Source of the DNA: a bacterium
GTDB taxonomy: Bacteria; Lindowbacteria; 2-12-FULL-62-27
Reading direction: 5' to 3'
Assembly (NCBI GenBank): GCA_016202645.1
Contig: JACQOF010000021.1
Location: 1-9,342 of the forward strand
DNA length: 9,342 nucleotides
Shown in pieces: positions 1 through 7,200 of the stretch (positions within the stretch are counted from its first letter, which is position 1; the number at the start of each line of letters is the position of its first letter). A program made the translations under genes and the position numbers. The notes under the pieces were generated by a model, which was not told the origin of the DNA, made no database searches, and saw nothing but the letters and a program-made list of their open reading frames with translations.

Positions 1-2
1 AA

Positions 3-74
3 TTCAGCGAGTGCAATCATCTGAAAAAGCGGTTCGAATGGGCCAGCCGCACACGTCGTCGCGCGGCCGCATAG
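3..74 (+). CDS. Possible C-terminal end of a protein cut by the window edge
   Basis: This frame is open from the first bases of the window and stops at TAG 72-74. It encodes a 23-residue tail (FSECNHLKKRFEWASRTRRR followed by three alanines) that is basic and could form a helix. About 70% of its third codon positions are G or C, close to the real genes here. I do not recognise the family. The open stretch is short enough to arise by chance, so this is only a candidate for the end of a gene that begins before the window. Nothing downstream looks coupled to it. Confidence 0.25.
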   Translation, partial: FSECNHLKKRFEWASRTRRRAAA

Positions 75-412
75 GTCCCGGGGCAAGCGTGCTCGGGCAC
101 CCATGTATGCGTTGCATCCTCCTTCTCCTTCCGCCATTCCCGCCCTCTGAGTGGTGCGTTCGCACCCGGCTCCCCGGCGCCCATTTCTGTGAGCCGGTCT
201 TGGTAGCCGTCGGGCAGTCAGGTACCCCCGGAGGCGGTGTGGGCGGAACAGATTGTTGCTAGGAGAACGCAGGGATGCTCGGGATACGGGGTACTCTCCC
301 AACCCAGAGGGGCTCCGCGGGGCCAGAGCGAGCTGGCGCGCCGGCGGCAAGTGCTCGTGTAATAGAGAAAAGCCACTAAAGCCGGGTCCCCAAAGTACAA
401 TCGAGCTCATAG
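75..412. other. Non-coding stretch without a supportable gene
   Basis: No open frame here has convincing composition or recognisable protein content. The best small candidate is ATG 275 to TAA 379 (34 residues), preceded by AGGAG at 261-265. It lies in the same frame as the toxin-like fragment just downstream but separated from it by stops, so it may be part of the same decayed locus. The region also carries the palindrome and inverted repeat at 153-197. Confidence 0.6.
153..197. repeat. Palindrome followed by a GC-rich inverted repeat
   Basis: GGTGCG (153-158) and CGCACC (161-166) form a 14-bp palindrome around TT. Next to it, CCGGCT (166-171) is complementary to AGCCGG (192-197) across a 20-nt loop. 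No T-run follows, so it is not a clear intrinsic terminator. Such structures arise easily in high-GC DNA, and the function is unknown. Confidence 0.4.
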
Positions 413-529
413 CAGGCAAAGCGGCGTCCGGCAGTGGTCATCCTTGACATCGCAGACGCCGACGTCTTGCTCGCGCCAATCACAACTCGGGAGCGCGCAG
501 ACCCAGGAGGTGTAAGGATTGAAGATTGA
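413..529 (+). pseudogene. Decayed fragment resembling a PemK/MazF-family toxin
   Basis: Reading in the frame of CGG 422-424 gives QAKRRPAVVILDIADADVLL and then APITTRERADPGGVRIED before TGA at 527-529. The order K-R-R-P-A-V-V-(I/L)-L-D, then a D-A-D-V segment, then A-x-(I/V)-T-(T/S), then D-W is typical of the core of PemK/MazF-like endoribonuclease toxins. The TGA falls where those proteins usually have Trp, so a TGG to TGA change would explain it. A TAG (410-412) and TAA (377-379) block the frame upstream, where the start and first strand should be. A run of seven C (536-542) follows the stop, and no C-terminal half can be recognised in any frame. The fragment is about a third of a normal toxin and cannot be functional. 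No antitoxin is recognisable. The family call rests on motif memory, not on a search. Confidence 0.5.
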
Positions 530-647
530 GATGTGCCCCCCCAGACGGGATTCCGCTTGACCCCGGGCAATCACCAGAGGTAGGCTCTCCCCCGTACCCC
601 ACCACCGCATCCGCGCAGAACCGGTGTCCCGCGAGGACGCCCACCCC

Positions 648-673
648 ACCACGGTCCCCCGGGCCACCGTGGT
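648..673. repeat. Perfect 8-bp-stem hairpin overlapping a repeat-like block
   Basis: ACCACGGT (648-655) is exactly complementary to ACCGTGGT (666-673) around a 10-nt C/G loop. It is followed by TCCTTTGTTCC, which is only weakly T-rich, so a terminator role is possible but poor. Positions 652-672 also match part of the right-hand 167-bp repeat (9074-9094) at 17 of 21 bases. Confidence 0.5.
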
Positions 674-750
674 TCCTTTGTTCCGGCACCCGCTATATCC
701 ATTTTCCTTGGGGGTGAGGTCGCCTCCAGTCGGTCGCTTCCTCGCCGCAG

Positions 751-767
751 GGAACCGCTGAGGTTCC
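751..767. repeat. Small perfect hairpin
   Basis: GGAACC (751-756) pairs with GGTTCC (762-767) across the loop GCTGA. There is no T-run and no neighbouring gene to assign it to. Confidence 0.35.
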
Positions 768-810
768 AGTGCATAGCTTGAGGTTGATCGGCCCCTCGCG
801 GCCTCCTGGT

Positions 811-977
811 GATCCGGCCCAACTCGGTGTCCCGGGTCACCGTCCGGGGCTGAGCATCTCGCGCCGAGCGAATCCGGCTGTTCGGAAGGTGACGAAAGTG
901 GCAACGCAGTGCGGTACACCCAGCGGCTGGGGGAGGCCAGGAATTGGAACCATGCCCTCGCAGAATAAGGAGGTTAG
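811..977 (+). repeat. 167-bp direct repeat, left copy
   Basis: This segment matches 9060-9226 at 154 of 167 positions with no gaps and in the same orientation. CTGG just upstream (806-809) is also shared. Differences cluster in the middle (881-923); the outer thirds are nearly identical. It contains GCCCAAC at 817-823 and GTTAGGC at 973-979, which fit the integron attC consensus boxes RYYYAAC and GTTRRRY. GGCCCAACTC (816-825) can pair imperfectly with GAGGTTAGGCC near the other end. Internal pairing includes CCCAG-CGG-CTGGG. The repeat lies 81 bp before the first gene of the module. It could be a recombination site, a structured RNA or a scar of duplication; the sequence does not decide. Confidence 0.95.
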
Positions 978-986
978 GCCCTAAAT

Positions 987-1005
987 GGTGTCCGGTACCT
1001 TTTTT
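987..1005 (+). terminator. Weak intrinsic-terminator-like hairpin with T6
   Basis: GGTGT (987-991) can pair with GTACC (995-999), including two G-T wobbles, around a 3-nt loop. Six T (1000-1005) follow. The stem is short, so this is only a candidate. It would shield the nuclease gene from transcription reading in from the left. Confidence 0.3.
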
Positions 1006-1047
1006 CGTATGGCTGCAATCATAGTCAGACGTCTTGGCGAGACGGCA

Positions 1048-1056
1048 GGGAGGGGA
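1048..1056 (+). promoter_or_regulatory. Ribosome binding site of the NYN nuclease gene
   Basis: The purine stretch GGGAGGGGA, containing GGAGG-like sequence, ends two bases before the GTG at 1059, and its GGAG core (about 1049-1052) lies 6 bases from it. It is the reason for choosing this GTG start. Upstream promoter boxes are not clear; CATAGT at 1020-1025 is a poor -10 candidate. Confidence 0.6.
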
Positions 1057-1058
1057 CA

Positions 1059-1580
1059 GTGCCCGACAAGGTGTATGTCTTCGTTGACAACTCAAATGTT
1101 TGGATCGAAGGCAAGAAAATTGCGGGTCGCAGTACCAAGCCCCCCGTTCGGTCGAATTACCAGTACCGGATCGAATATGGGAAGCTTCTGCAACACGTTC
1201 TTGACGGGCGCGAGCTTGCCGCCGTGCCGAAGCTGTATGGATCAGAGCCTCCCCCAAACGACTCGGTATGGAAGATTATCAGAGCCAAAGGATTCGACGT
1301 GAGGGTGTTCAAACGAAACATCTTCAACAAGGAGAAAGGTGTAGATATGCGGATGGGCCTCGACATAGGCCGGCTCGTATTGACCGAGAAGCCGCCAACG
1401 ACTATCGTGATGGTCGCCGGTGACGCTGATTTCGTACAGGTGGCCGAGGACGCCCACGCCGCCAGCTGGAAGATTGAAGTGTGGTATTGGTCTAACGCCG
1501 CCAGCGATCTCAAGAAGGCGGTTGATCGCTTCGAATCCCTCAATCCTGTTCTTTACCAAGTTGGGTTCGACGAGAGATAG
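1059..1580 (+). CDS. NYN-domain (LabA/DUF88-like) PIN-fold nuclease
   Basis: This is a 173-residue single-domain protein with the NYN signature. VFVDNSN (residues 7-13) supplies the first acidic residue, D10. KGVDMRMGLDIG (93-104) supplies D96 and D102. MVAGDADF (118-125) supplies D122 and D124, and a hydrophobic strand-helix pair follows (VWYW 141-144). In this family the acidic residues bind metal for hydrolysis of RNA, or sometimes DNA, so a cytoplasmic nuclease is expected. There is no signal peptide, membrane segment or added OST-HTH domain, and the length fits a stand-alone NYN protein. The GTG start follows a good ribosome binding site and leaves only one residue before the first beta strand. 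Codon use is a little less GC-biased than in the downstream helicase. It lies 165 bp before the next gene on the same strand and inside the same pair of repeats, so it may be an effector of that system or an independent gene. Its substrate is unknown. Confidence 0.88.
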   Translation: MPDKVYVFVDNSNVWIEGKKIAGRSTKPPVRSNYQYRIEYGKLLQHVLDGRELAAVPKLYGSEPPPNDSVWKIIRAKGFDVRVFKRNIFNKEKGVDMRMGLDIGRLVLTEKPPTTIVMVAGDADFVQVAEDAHAASWKIEVWYWSNAASDLKKAVDRFESLNPVLYQVGFDER

Positions 1581-1745
1581 TTGCGCTTGGTCGAAGACGC
1601 GTAACAAGTCGCCGGAGCGGACGCGCTAGAGCTCGCCGCTCACCGCGGGCCGGTGATTGTCCTCGCCGTCCCGCTTACGGCTGATCCGCCGCCCCGATGG
1701 CCAAACGACGTGGCACCGGGCCAGTATTGAGAGGTGTGCTCGGAC
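1581..1745 (+). promoter_or_regulatory. Intergenic region with a hairpin, probably regulatory
   Basis: This 165-bp gap separates the nuclease gene from the two-gene operon. TCACCG (1640-1645) pairs perfectly with CGGTGA (1651-1656) around CGGGC; no T-run follows, so it is more likely an mRNA structure or protein site than a terminator. GAGAGG at 1729-1734 is the likely ribosome binding site for ATG 1746. No convincing -35/-10 pair is visible, so whether the nuclease is co-transcribed with the operon cannot be settled. Confidence 0.4.
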
Positions 1746-4205
1746 ATGAGTTCTTGGGCCCAGCGGATCCTTCGCTTGCTCTCGGCGATCCGGGACTTAG
1801 CGATGCGTTTTCTCCTGAGAAGGGAAGAGGAGCCACCGGCAGACTGGCGAACGGGCGACCGTGAGAATGTCCAAGAGTCAACTACGCCTCCAACCCGATC
1901 GATACCAGGGCGGCAACCCAGCGCGGACGCTGAGGCCTCGGCCTCTGGCACGCAGGGGCCAGCATGCGTGGCCCACCGAATACTCACTGGTGAGCCAGGC
2001 GCGAGTGACTTGGCACCCAGGCGGCCACAGGAGGCCGAAGCCGGAGTCGCGGGCCTTTCTGGCGCACTGACCGGATCCGTTCAGGAGCGGAAAGGAACAG
2101 GGGAGGCGCCGCTTGAGGGCGGACCTACTGCTAATGGAGGCATAGATCGCCCCGAGGACAGAGACGGAGCATCTGAGCTTGAGGCTACGAAGGGAAGCGG
2201 CACCGCTGATACGGAAGACCACCCCATAGACGGCTCCGTCCGGGACATCACAGGCTTTGACCTCGGGGAACCTTCGGATCCTCCTTTCAAAGGAAAGAGG
2301 AATCGGGAGCATGGTGAAACTGGCAGGCGCAAGTTGGAACCTGAGAAGCGGGGTGGAAGACCGCGCGGTAGCGAGGAACTAAGTGGCTCTGACTCGCCCA
2401 CAGACGAAGGAAGGAGTACTGGGGCGAGGCGGAAACCAAAGCCAGAGCTTGTATGCTGGAGGCAGGGGATGAACTGGGTCGTTGGCTTGGAGGTCCCCGA
2501 GACCTTGGCTGACGACCAGTGGACTGCTACCCAGCGGTCCTCCTTGAGAGAAGATGAGCAAAGACCCGGGCGTTGGCCCCTCATAGAACCGCTCGGTGCT
2601 GTAGACGTAGTGCACGGAGACCTCAGGGAGCCGTTCACGTTTCCTGACGAGCTCTTCCGGATCTTCAAGCTGTTCGGGTCACAGCGCGGCCGGGGCAGTT
2701 ACATGAAGCGCCTCAGCCGCGGGCGGTTCCTCGTCGTGGCGCCACACGATTGGGAGCCCGCTTCCGAACCTTCGCGTCGCGAGATCCAGGCGCCGGAGTA
2801 CGTGGTAGGAGCGCGCTGTCGTGCACATCACGTCGAGGTGCCCGATCCCATAGGTGGAGCACCAGTATTCATTACCGCCGCTGGAGAGCGCCAGTCACTG
2901 CCCACGACCGAACCGGGATTCGAGCTGGAAGGAGTTCCCCTGGAGAACGCCCATCTTGACGCCGGCCCGCTCTTTGGCCGTGAACCGCCGCGGCTTCGCT
3001 GTGTGCGAGACATGGGATATGCAATGGCGGTTGTGGGAGAGGAAGGACCCAGAGGTGGGAGGCGAGCCTGGCGGCACCATGCTCAGGACTTCGAAGAGCT
3101 ACGTCCCCGCCTTGCCGCTCAGGGGGCTGGTTGGTTCTTCGTGCGGCTCTACGACGACGCTGATGATCTTATCGACAGCCTAGACTTCCGATTCTCGTCG
3201 CAACTCCGCGAGATTCAGGTGGGTCCTCACTCACCCATGCCCGCCCCGGACGGACACTGTACCGCGCGTGTACATCTCATGCACGGTCCCGACTGCGAGG
3301 TTGCGCCCCTCACCGGGGGTGCGGCGGACGGTCTCTCGGTCACCAGAACCTCTGACGGATGTTCCCTCCAGATCCCGCCATGCCCCCGTTACGATGAGAC
3401 TTTGTGGATGATCAAGGAGAGGAGCGATGCAGAGGTCGAGATCAGCCTCCGCGTTAACAGAGTGTGGTGGTCGGTTGCGGATGAGGACACAAGCCACGCC
3501 ACGAACGCATGGGGAGATCGTCCGCTCGATCTGCATGTCAAGGACTTCGCTGCCACATCGCGACGGGTGCTGCGGGTCCGGGTCCCGCACGTTTCCTGGG
3601 CGAGGGACGTGCGCGTCGGCATGGATCCGGACCAAAGACTGGGACTTCGTCACGTCCCGGGCCGACCCGGCGAAGTAGAGCTACCCCTGCGGGATCTCGG
3701 GCGGTTCTTCGCGACCGCTATAGTGGATGCCCAGCTCAAGCTGTGGGCCTGGCCAGAGGAGGGCGATGCTCTTGCCCGTTGGGAAGCTGTCGTCGCTCGG
3801 ATTGCCGCGCCGGGCGAGGTGGCCCAAGCTGGGCCTCGTCTCGCGCTGGAAGTCCTGGATCCAGTGCGTGTGATGACCGTGCTTTCTCGCGCGCGGTGCA
3901 GGTGCGGGGGTCGTCACAAGAGAATGATCGACCAGCTACGGCAGATCCGTTACCGATCAGGGTGGCAAATCGGACAGTGCGACGGCGCGAAACGGGATGA
4001 CTTCTTGCGCGAGGCGCTCTGCCTGCTCGCTGCTGTTATGGACGAGCACCCCGCATCGGGGCAGGGTCTGAGGATTCCGTCACGCTGGGCGCGACGCGCC
4101 GAACTCGCGCGGGTAAGCTTTCCTGAGACGTTCGAGGCCATGAGGAACGTTGGCGCACTACCCGCCCGCCAACTGAAATACGGAACAGGTCCTGGTGATC
4201 CATGA
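1746..4205 (+). CDS. Large partner protein of a DUF1998 helicase (possibly DruH-like), function unknown
   Basis: This is a soluble protein of about 819 residues. Numbering is from the alternative GTG 1734, which adds four residues. ATG 1746 is preferred because GAGAGG lies 11 bases upstream, whereas it abuts the GTG; an in-frame TGA at 1728 excludes earlier starts. Residues 5-30 form a probable amphipathic helix. Residues 32-235 are low-complexity, rich in E, G, R, P, S and T, and surely disordered. The ordered part starts near CWRQGMNWVVGLEVPE (241-256), continues through many strand-like segments (for example GWFFVRLYDDADDLIDSLDF, 466-485) and has a CRC pair at 722-724. No catalytic motif is evident. 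It overlaps the helicase by ATGA, implying coupled translation and probably a physical complex. Position and size suggest an analogue of DruH in type III Druantia, but I infer this from context, not from confirmed homology. Confidence 0.85.
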   Translation: MSSWAQRILRLLSAIRDLAMRFLLRREEEPPADWRTGDRENVQESTTPPTRSIPGRQPSADAEASASGTQGPACVAHRILTGEPGASDLAPRRPQEAEAGVAGLSGALTGSVQERKGTGEAPLEGGPTANGGIDRPEDRDGASELEATKGSGTADTEDHPIDGSVRDITGFDLGEPSDPPFKGKRNREHGETGRRKLEPEKRGGRPRGSEELSGSDSPTDEGRSTGARRKPKPELVCWRQGMNWVVGLEVPETLADDQWTATQRSSLREDEQRPGRWPLIEPLGAVDVVHGDLREPFTFPDELFRIFKLFGSQRGRGSYMKRLSRGRFLVVAPHDWEPASEPSRREIQAPEYVVGARCRAHHVEVPDPIGGAPVFITAAGERQSLPTTEPGFELEGVPLENAHLDAGPLFGREPPRLRCVRDMGYAMAVVGEEGPRGGRRAWRHHAQDFEELRPRLAAQGAGWFFVRLYDDADDLIDSLDFRFSSQLREIQVGPHSPMPAPDGHCTARVHLMHGPDCEVAPLTGGAADGLSVTRTSDGCSLQIPPCPRYDETLWMIKERSDAEVEISLRVNRVWWSVADEDTSHATNAWGDRPLDLHVKDFAATSRRVLRVRVPHVSWARDVRVGMDPDQRLGLRHVPGRPGEVELPLRDLGRFFATAIVDAQLKLWAWPEEGDALARWEAVVARIAAPGEVAQAGPRLALEVLDPVRVMTVLSRARCRCGGRHKRMIDQLRQIRYRSGWQIGQCDGAKRDDFLREALCLLAAVMDEHPASGQGLRIPSRWARRAELARVSFPETFEAMRNVGALPARQLKYGTGPGDP

Positions 4206-4207
4206 TG
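4194..4207 (+). promoter_or_regulatory. ATGA overlap and ribosome binding site coupling the two operon genes
   Basis: TGA 4203-4205 ends the upstream gene inside the helicase start. Two Met codons are adjacent (4202 and 4205). GGTGAT at 4194-4199 lies 2 bases from the first and 5 from the second, so Met2 may be the actual start. The arrangement indicates translational coupling and a fixed subunit ratio. Confidence 0.7.
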
Positions 4208-7200
4208 TCAGATCCTACCGCCCGCACCGGCCCTCTCCAGATGACCCGTGAGATCCACGAACGGTACCACGGGTATCTGAAGACGAGCTTTTACTTTCGC
4301 GATCCTGAGCTGCGCCGTTCCTTCGAGAATGCGCTCGATAGGGGTCAGCTCGTCAAGGGCCCATTCCTCGAGTCGACTCCCGTCTATCGGAGGAAGACGC
4401 CTACGAAGAAGCTTCTCACGGAGTTGCTGGGGGGAAACGTCGACGTCGGCTTCGCGGCTTCGCTGGACCCGGACCGGATGCTCTACGTTCATCAGGAGCG
4501 GGCCATCCGATGCCTCGCCGAGGGCCGAAACGTCGTAGTTGCCACTGGAACGGGGAGTGGCAAGACCGAGGCCTACCTGATTCCAATCCTTCTGGCGCTG
4601 TACCGGGAGAGCCTTGCTGGTGAGCGAACGCCGGGTGTGCGGGCGCTGATCCTTTACCCGATGAACGCTCTCGCGAACGATCAGCGGCGCCGCCTCGGCG
4701 AGTTGGCGAAGCGCCTTGAGGAAAACGGTAGCCGGTTCTCGTTCACTTTCGGGCGCTACACCGGCGAGACTCCCAAGCACCAGAGGGACCCACGGCGGAA
4801 CCCACGACAGCATCTCGAGGACCGAAACCCGGGAGAGCTCGTGCTGCGCTCGGAGATGTGGACGCGGCCTCCTGACATCCTGCTCACGAACTACTCGATG
4901 CTCGAGTACCTTCTGCTACGTCCGGACGACAGCCCCCTCTTTGACGATGGACGCGGGGCCAGTTGGCGCTTCTGCGTGCTTGACGAGGCACACCTATACC
5001 GCGGCACCAAGGGGATGGAGATGGCGATGCTCTTGCGCCGTCTCAAGCAGCGGCTCCGCGACGGTGGCCTGAATAGGAATCTCCAGTGCGTCGCGACGAG
5101 CGCCACCCTCGGGAGCGGGGAGGAGAATCGTGCGGGCCTGGCGCGCTTCGCGCAGGACCTCTTGGGGGAGCCGTTCACCGAGGCCGAGGTGATTCTCGAG
5201 GAGATCGCGAAAGTGTCCTCGCAGGGATCGGTCCGGCTCTCGGCGGACAACTATGCGGCGATCTCACGGACGATGGACTCAGATCCGTCGGAGGCCGAGA
5301 CGAAACTTCGGGATCTCGCCTCCCAACAGGCCATTCCACTTTCCAGAGGCTCCAACCTCCAGGAACGGCTGCAGTGTCTCCTCACCGCCGACGTGCGGGT
5401 GTCGCGGCTTCGGGAGCTCCTGTCTACTCCGCAGGACGTGCAGGAGGCCGCGAACTCGCTGTTTGGCGAGCTCCCCGACAATGATCGCGTGGAAGCCCTG
5501 AAACACTTCCTACACCTCGTGACAAGCACGCAGGATTCGGACTCAGGAACACCCCTACTCTCCCTTCGGTACCATCTGTTCCTGCGGGCTCTCGAAGGGG
5601 CGTTTGTGAGTTGTTGGCCGGCGAAGCGGGTGGAGCTCTCCCGCGGACAGAGCGGCGAGACGTCCGGACAGGAAGGCCCTCGCGGCTCGTGGTTTGAGGT
5701 CGCCCTGTGCCGGGAATGTGGGCAGCACTACTTCGTGGGACGACGGGATAATGGCTATCTCCGCGAGGCCCTCCGAGACTACGGGAACGACGAGTTCACC
5801 GTTTCCTTTTTCCGTCCCATTGATGGTGAAGAAAACGGCAACGAAGCGCGGAACCGGTCTCGGTTGTGTGCGGTTTGCGGCGCCATTTCGCGACCCAGCG
5901 AGAGACCAGCCGATCCAGCCTGCGGCCACGACTCTGTAATCGACGTCGTCGAGGAGCCATTGCGCGAGGCGGCGGAAGACCAAGTACGGACGTGCGGAGC
6001 GTGCGGGTACCGCGGACCGGATCCCATACGGGAGATCGTGCACGGAAACGACGGGCCGAACGCTGTGGTGGCTACGGCCCTGCATCGATCTTTGCCCAAG
6101 GATCGACGGAAGATCCTCGGTTTCGTGGACGGTCGGCAGGAAGCAGCGTTTTTCGCGTGGTACCTCGAAAGAAGCTACGAGTCGATCCTAGGACGCAACC
6201 TACTACTCGCGTGCGCGCGTGCTCTTTCCGAAGAGGGCTACAAAGAAGTGTCGCTTGGCACCCTCGCGACACGGCTCATGAAAGAGCTGCGTAAACACGA
6301 AGTCATCCCGGCATCAGCCGATGACCTGAAGGCATTGAGAGATGCATGGAAGCTCGTGTTCCGGGAGTTTGTGACAGACGAACCTCGGATCTCGCTGGAG
6401 GGGGTTGGCTTGGTCCGCTGGTTTCCAATCCTTCCGAGCGACCTGAGGACTCCGGATTCGCTGTCGAAGCCTCCGTGGTCGCTGGAGGACACGGAGGCGA
6501 GAGACCTCTTTCGATGGCTCCTGGACTCGATCCGGACCGACTTCGCCGTAGAGCTGCGCGCCGATCGAGGGGTGAACCTATCCTGGGACGACCTCGGATT
6601 GAACGCTTCCCAGTCCAGGGTCGAGATCGGCGGGGGTCGGAACGTCAAGGCCTGGGACGGACCCCGAACGAGGCGAGTCGGGTTCCTCACCCGCGTCCTC
6701 GCGACCTGCGAGGGCGCTCCGGCGAGCGCTCAGGAGAAGGTCGAAGCGGCCCAGCAGGTTCTCCGCGAGATGTGGGAGGCGTTCAAGGGGGCCGGTGGCG
6801 AGCAGCGCCTCCTCATCCAGGTTGCTGACGCGCGGCGCGCGGACCCTGCCTGGTGGCGGCTTCGCATAGTCGAGTCCGTCGAGCGTCTCTATCGCTGCGA
6901 GACCTGCGGCCGTTATCAGACCTTGTCCGTTCGTGCAGTGTGCGCCCGCCACGCGTGTCCGGGAACCCTGTCCCTTGTGTCTGCCGCTGACCAGATCCTC
7001 GCGTCCAACCATTACAGGTTCGTGTACCAGCAGGCGCTGCCGGCACGGTTGCGCGCCGAGGAGCACACGGCACAGATCGAGCGCGAGAAGGCGCGAACCT
7101 TCCAGGAGGATTTCGAGAAGGGGCGCATCCACTTCCTGAGTTGTTCTACTACCTTCGAACTCGGCGTCGATCTTGGCGACTTGGACGCGATCTTCCTGCG

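Larger units (their letters stand above)
530..810. other. Non-coding DNA between the toxin fragment and the left repeat
   Basis: Long open frames exist on both strands here, but they are proline-, arginine- and glycine-rich products of GC-rich DNA without recognisable domains. I see no supportable gene. The stretch holds two clean hairpins (648-673 and 751-767) and a short block similar to part of the 167-bp repeat. Confidence 0.6.

Noticed and set aside
30-40. GGTTCGAAT, resembling a tRNA T-loop and therefore a possible integrase attachment site
   Set aside because: The flanking bases do not form a T-stem and no other tRNA arms are present.
407-919. Minus-strand open frame of 170 codons
   Set aside because: The composition is typical of a GC-rich shadow frame, it has no domain, and it overlaps the better-supported toxin remnant on the other strand.
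811-977. Group II intron end or CRISPR-type repeat as an explanation of the 167-bp element
   Set aside because: No domain V-like sequence or reverse transcriptase is present, and two copies 8.2 kb apart do not form a CRISPR array.
571-1257. Long minus-strand open frame of 228 codons spanning the left repeat, with a similar frame through the right repeat (8916-9293)
   Set aside because: The conserved translation simply follows the repeat DNA; substitutions between copies change residues as often as not, and the frame runs across the start of the NYN gene. No family is recognisable.
1581-1733. A small gene between the NYN gene and the operon
   Set aside because: No frame of useful length with a start and ribosome binding site is present.
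804-4201. 12-base match TCCTGGTGATCC at 804-815 and 4190-4201
   Set aside because: A 12-mer shared once in a window of this size is expected by chance, and the two contexts are unrelated.
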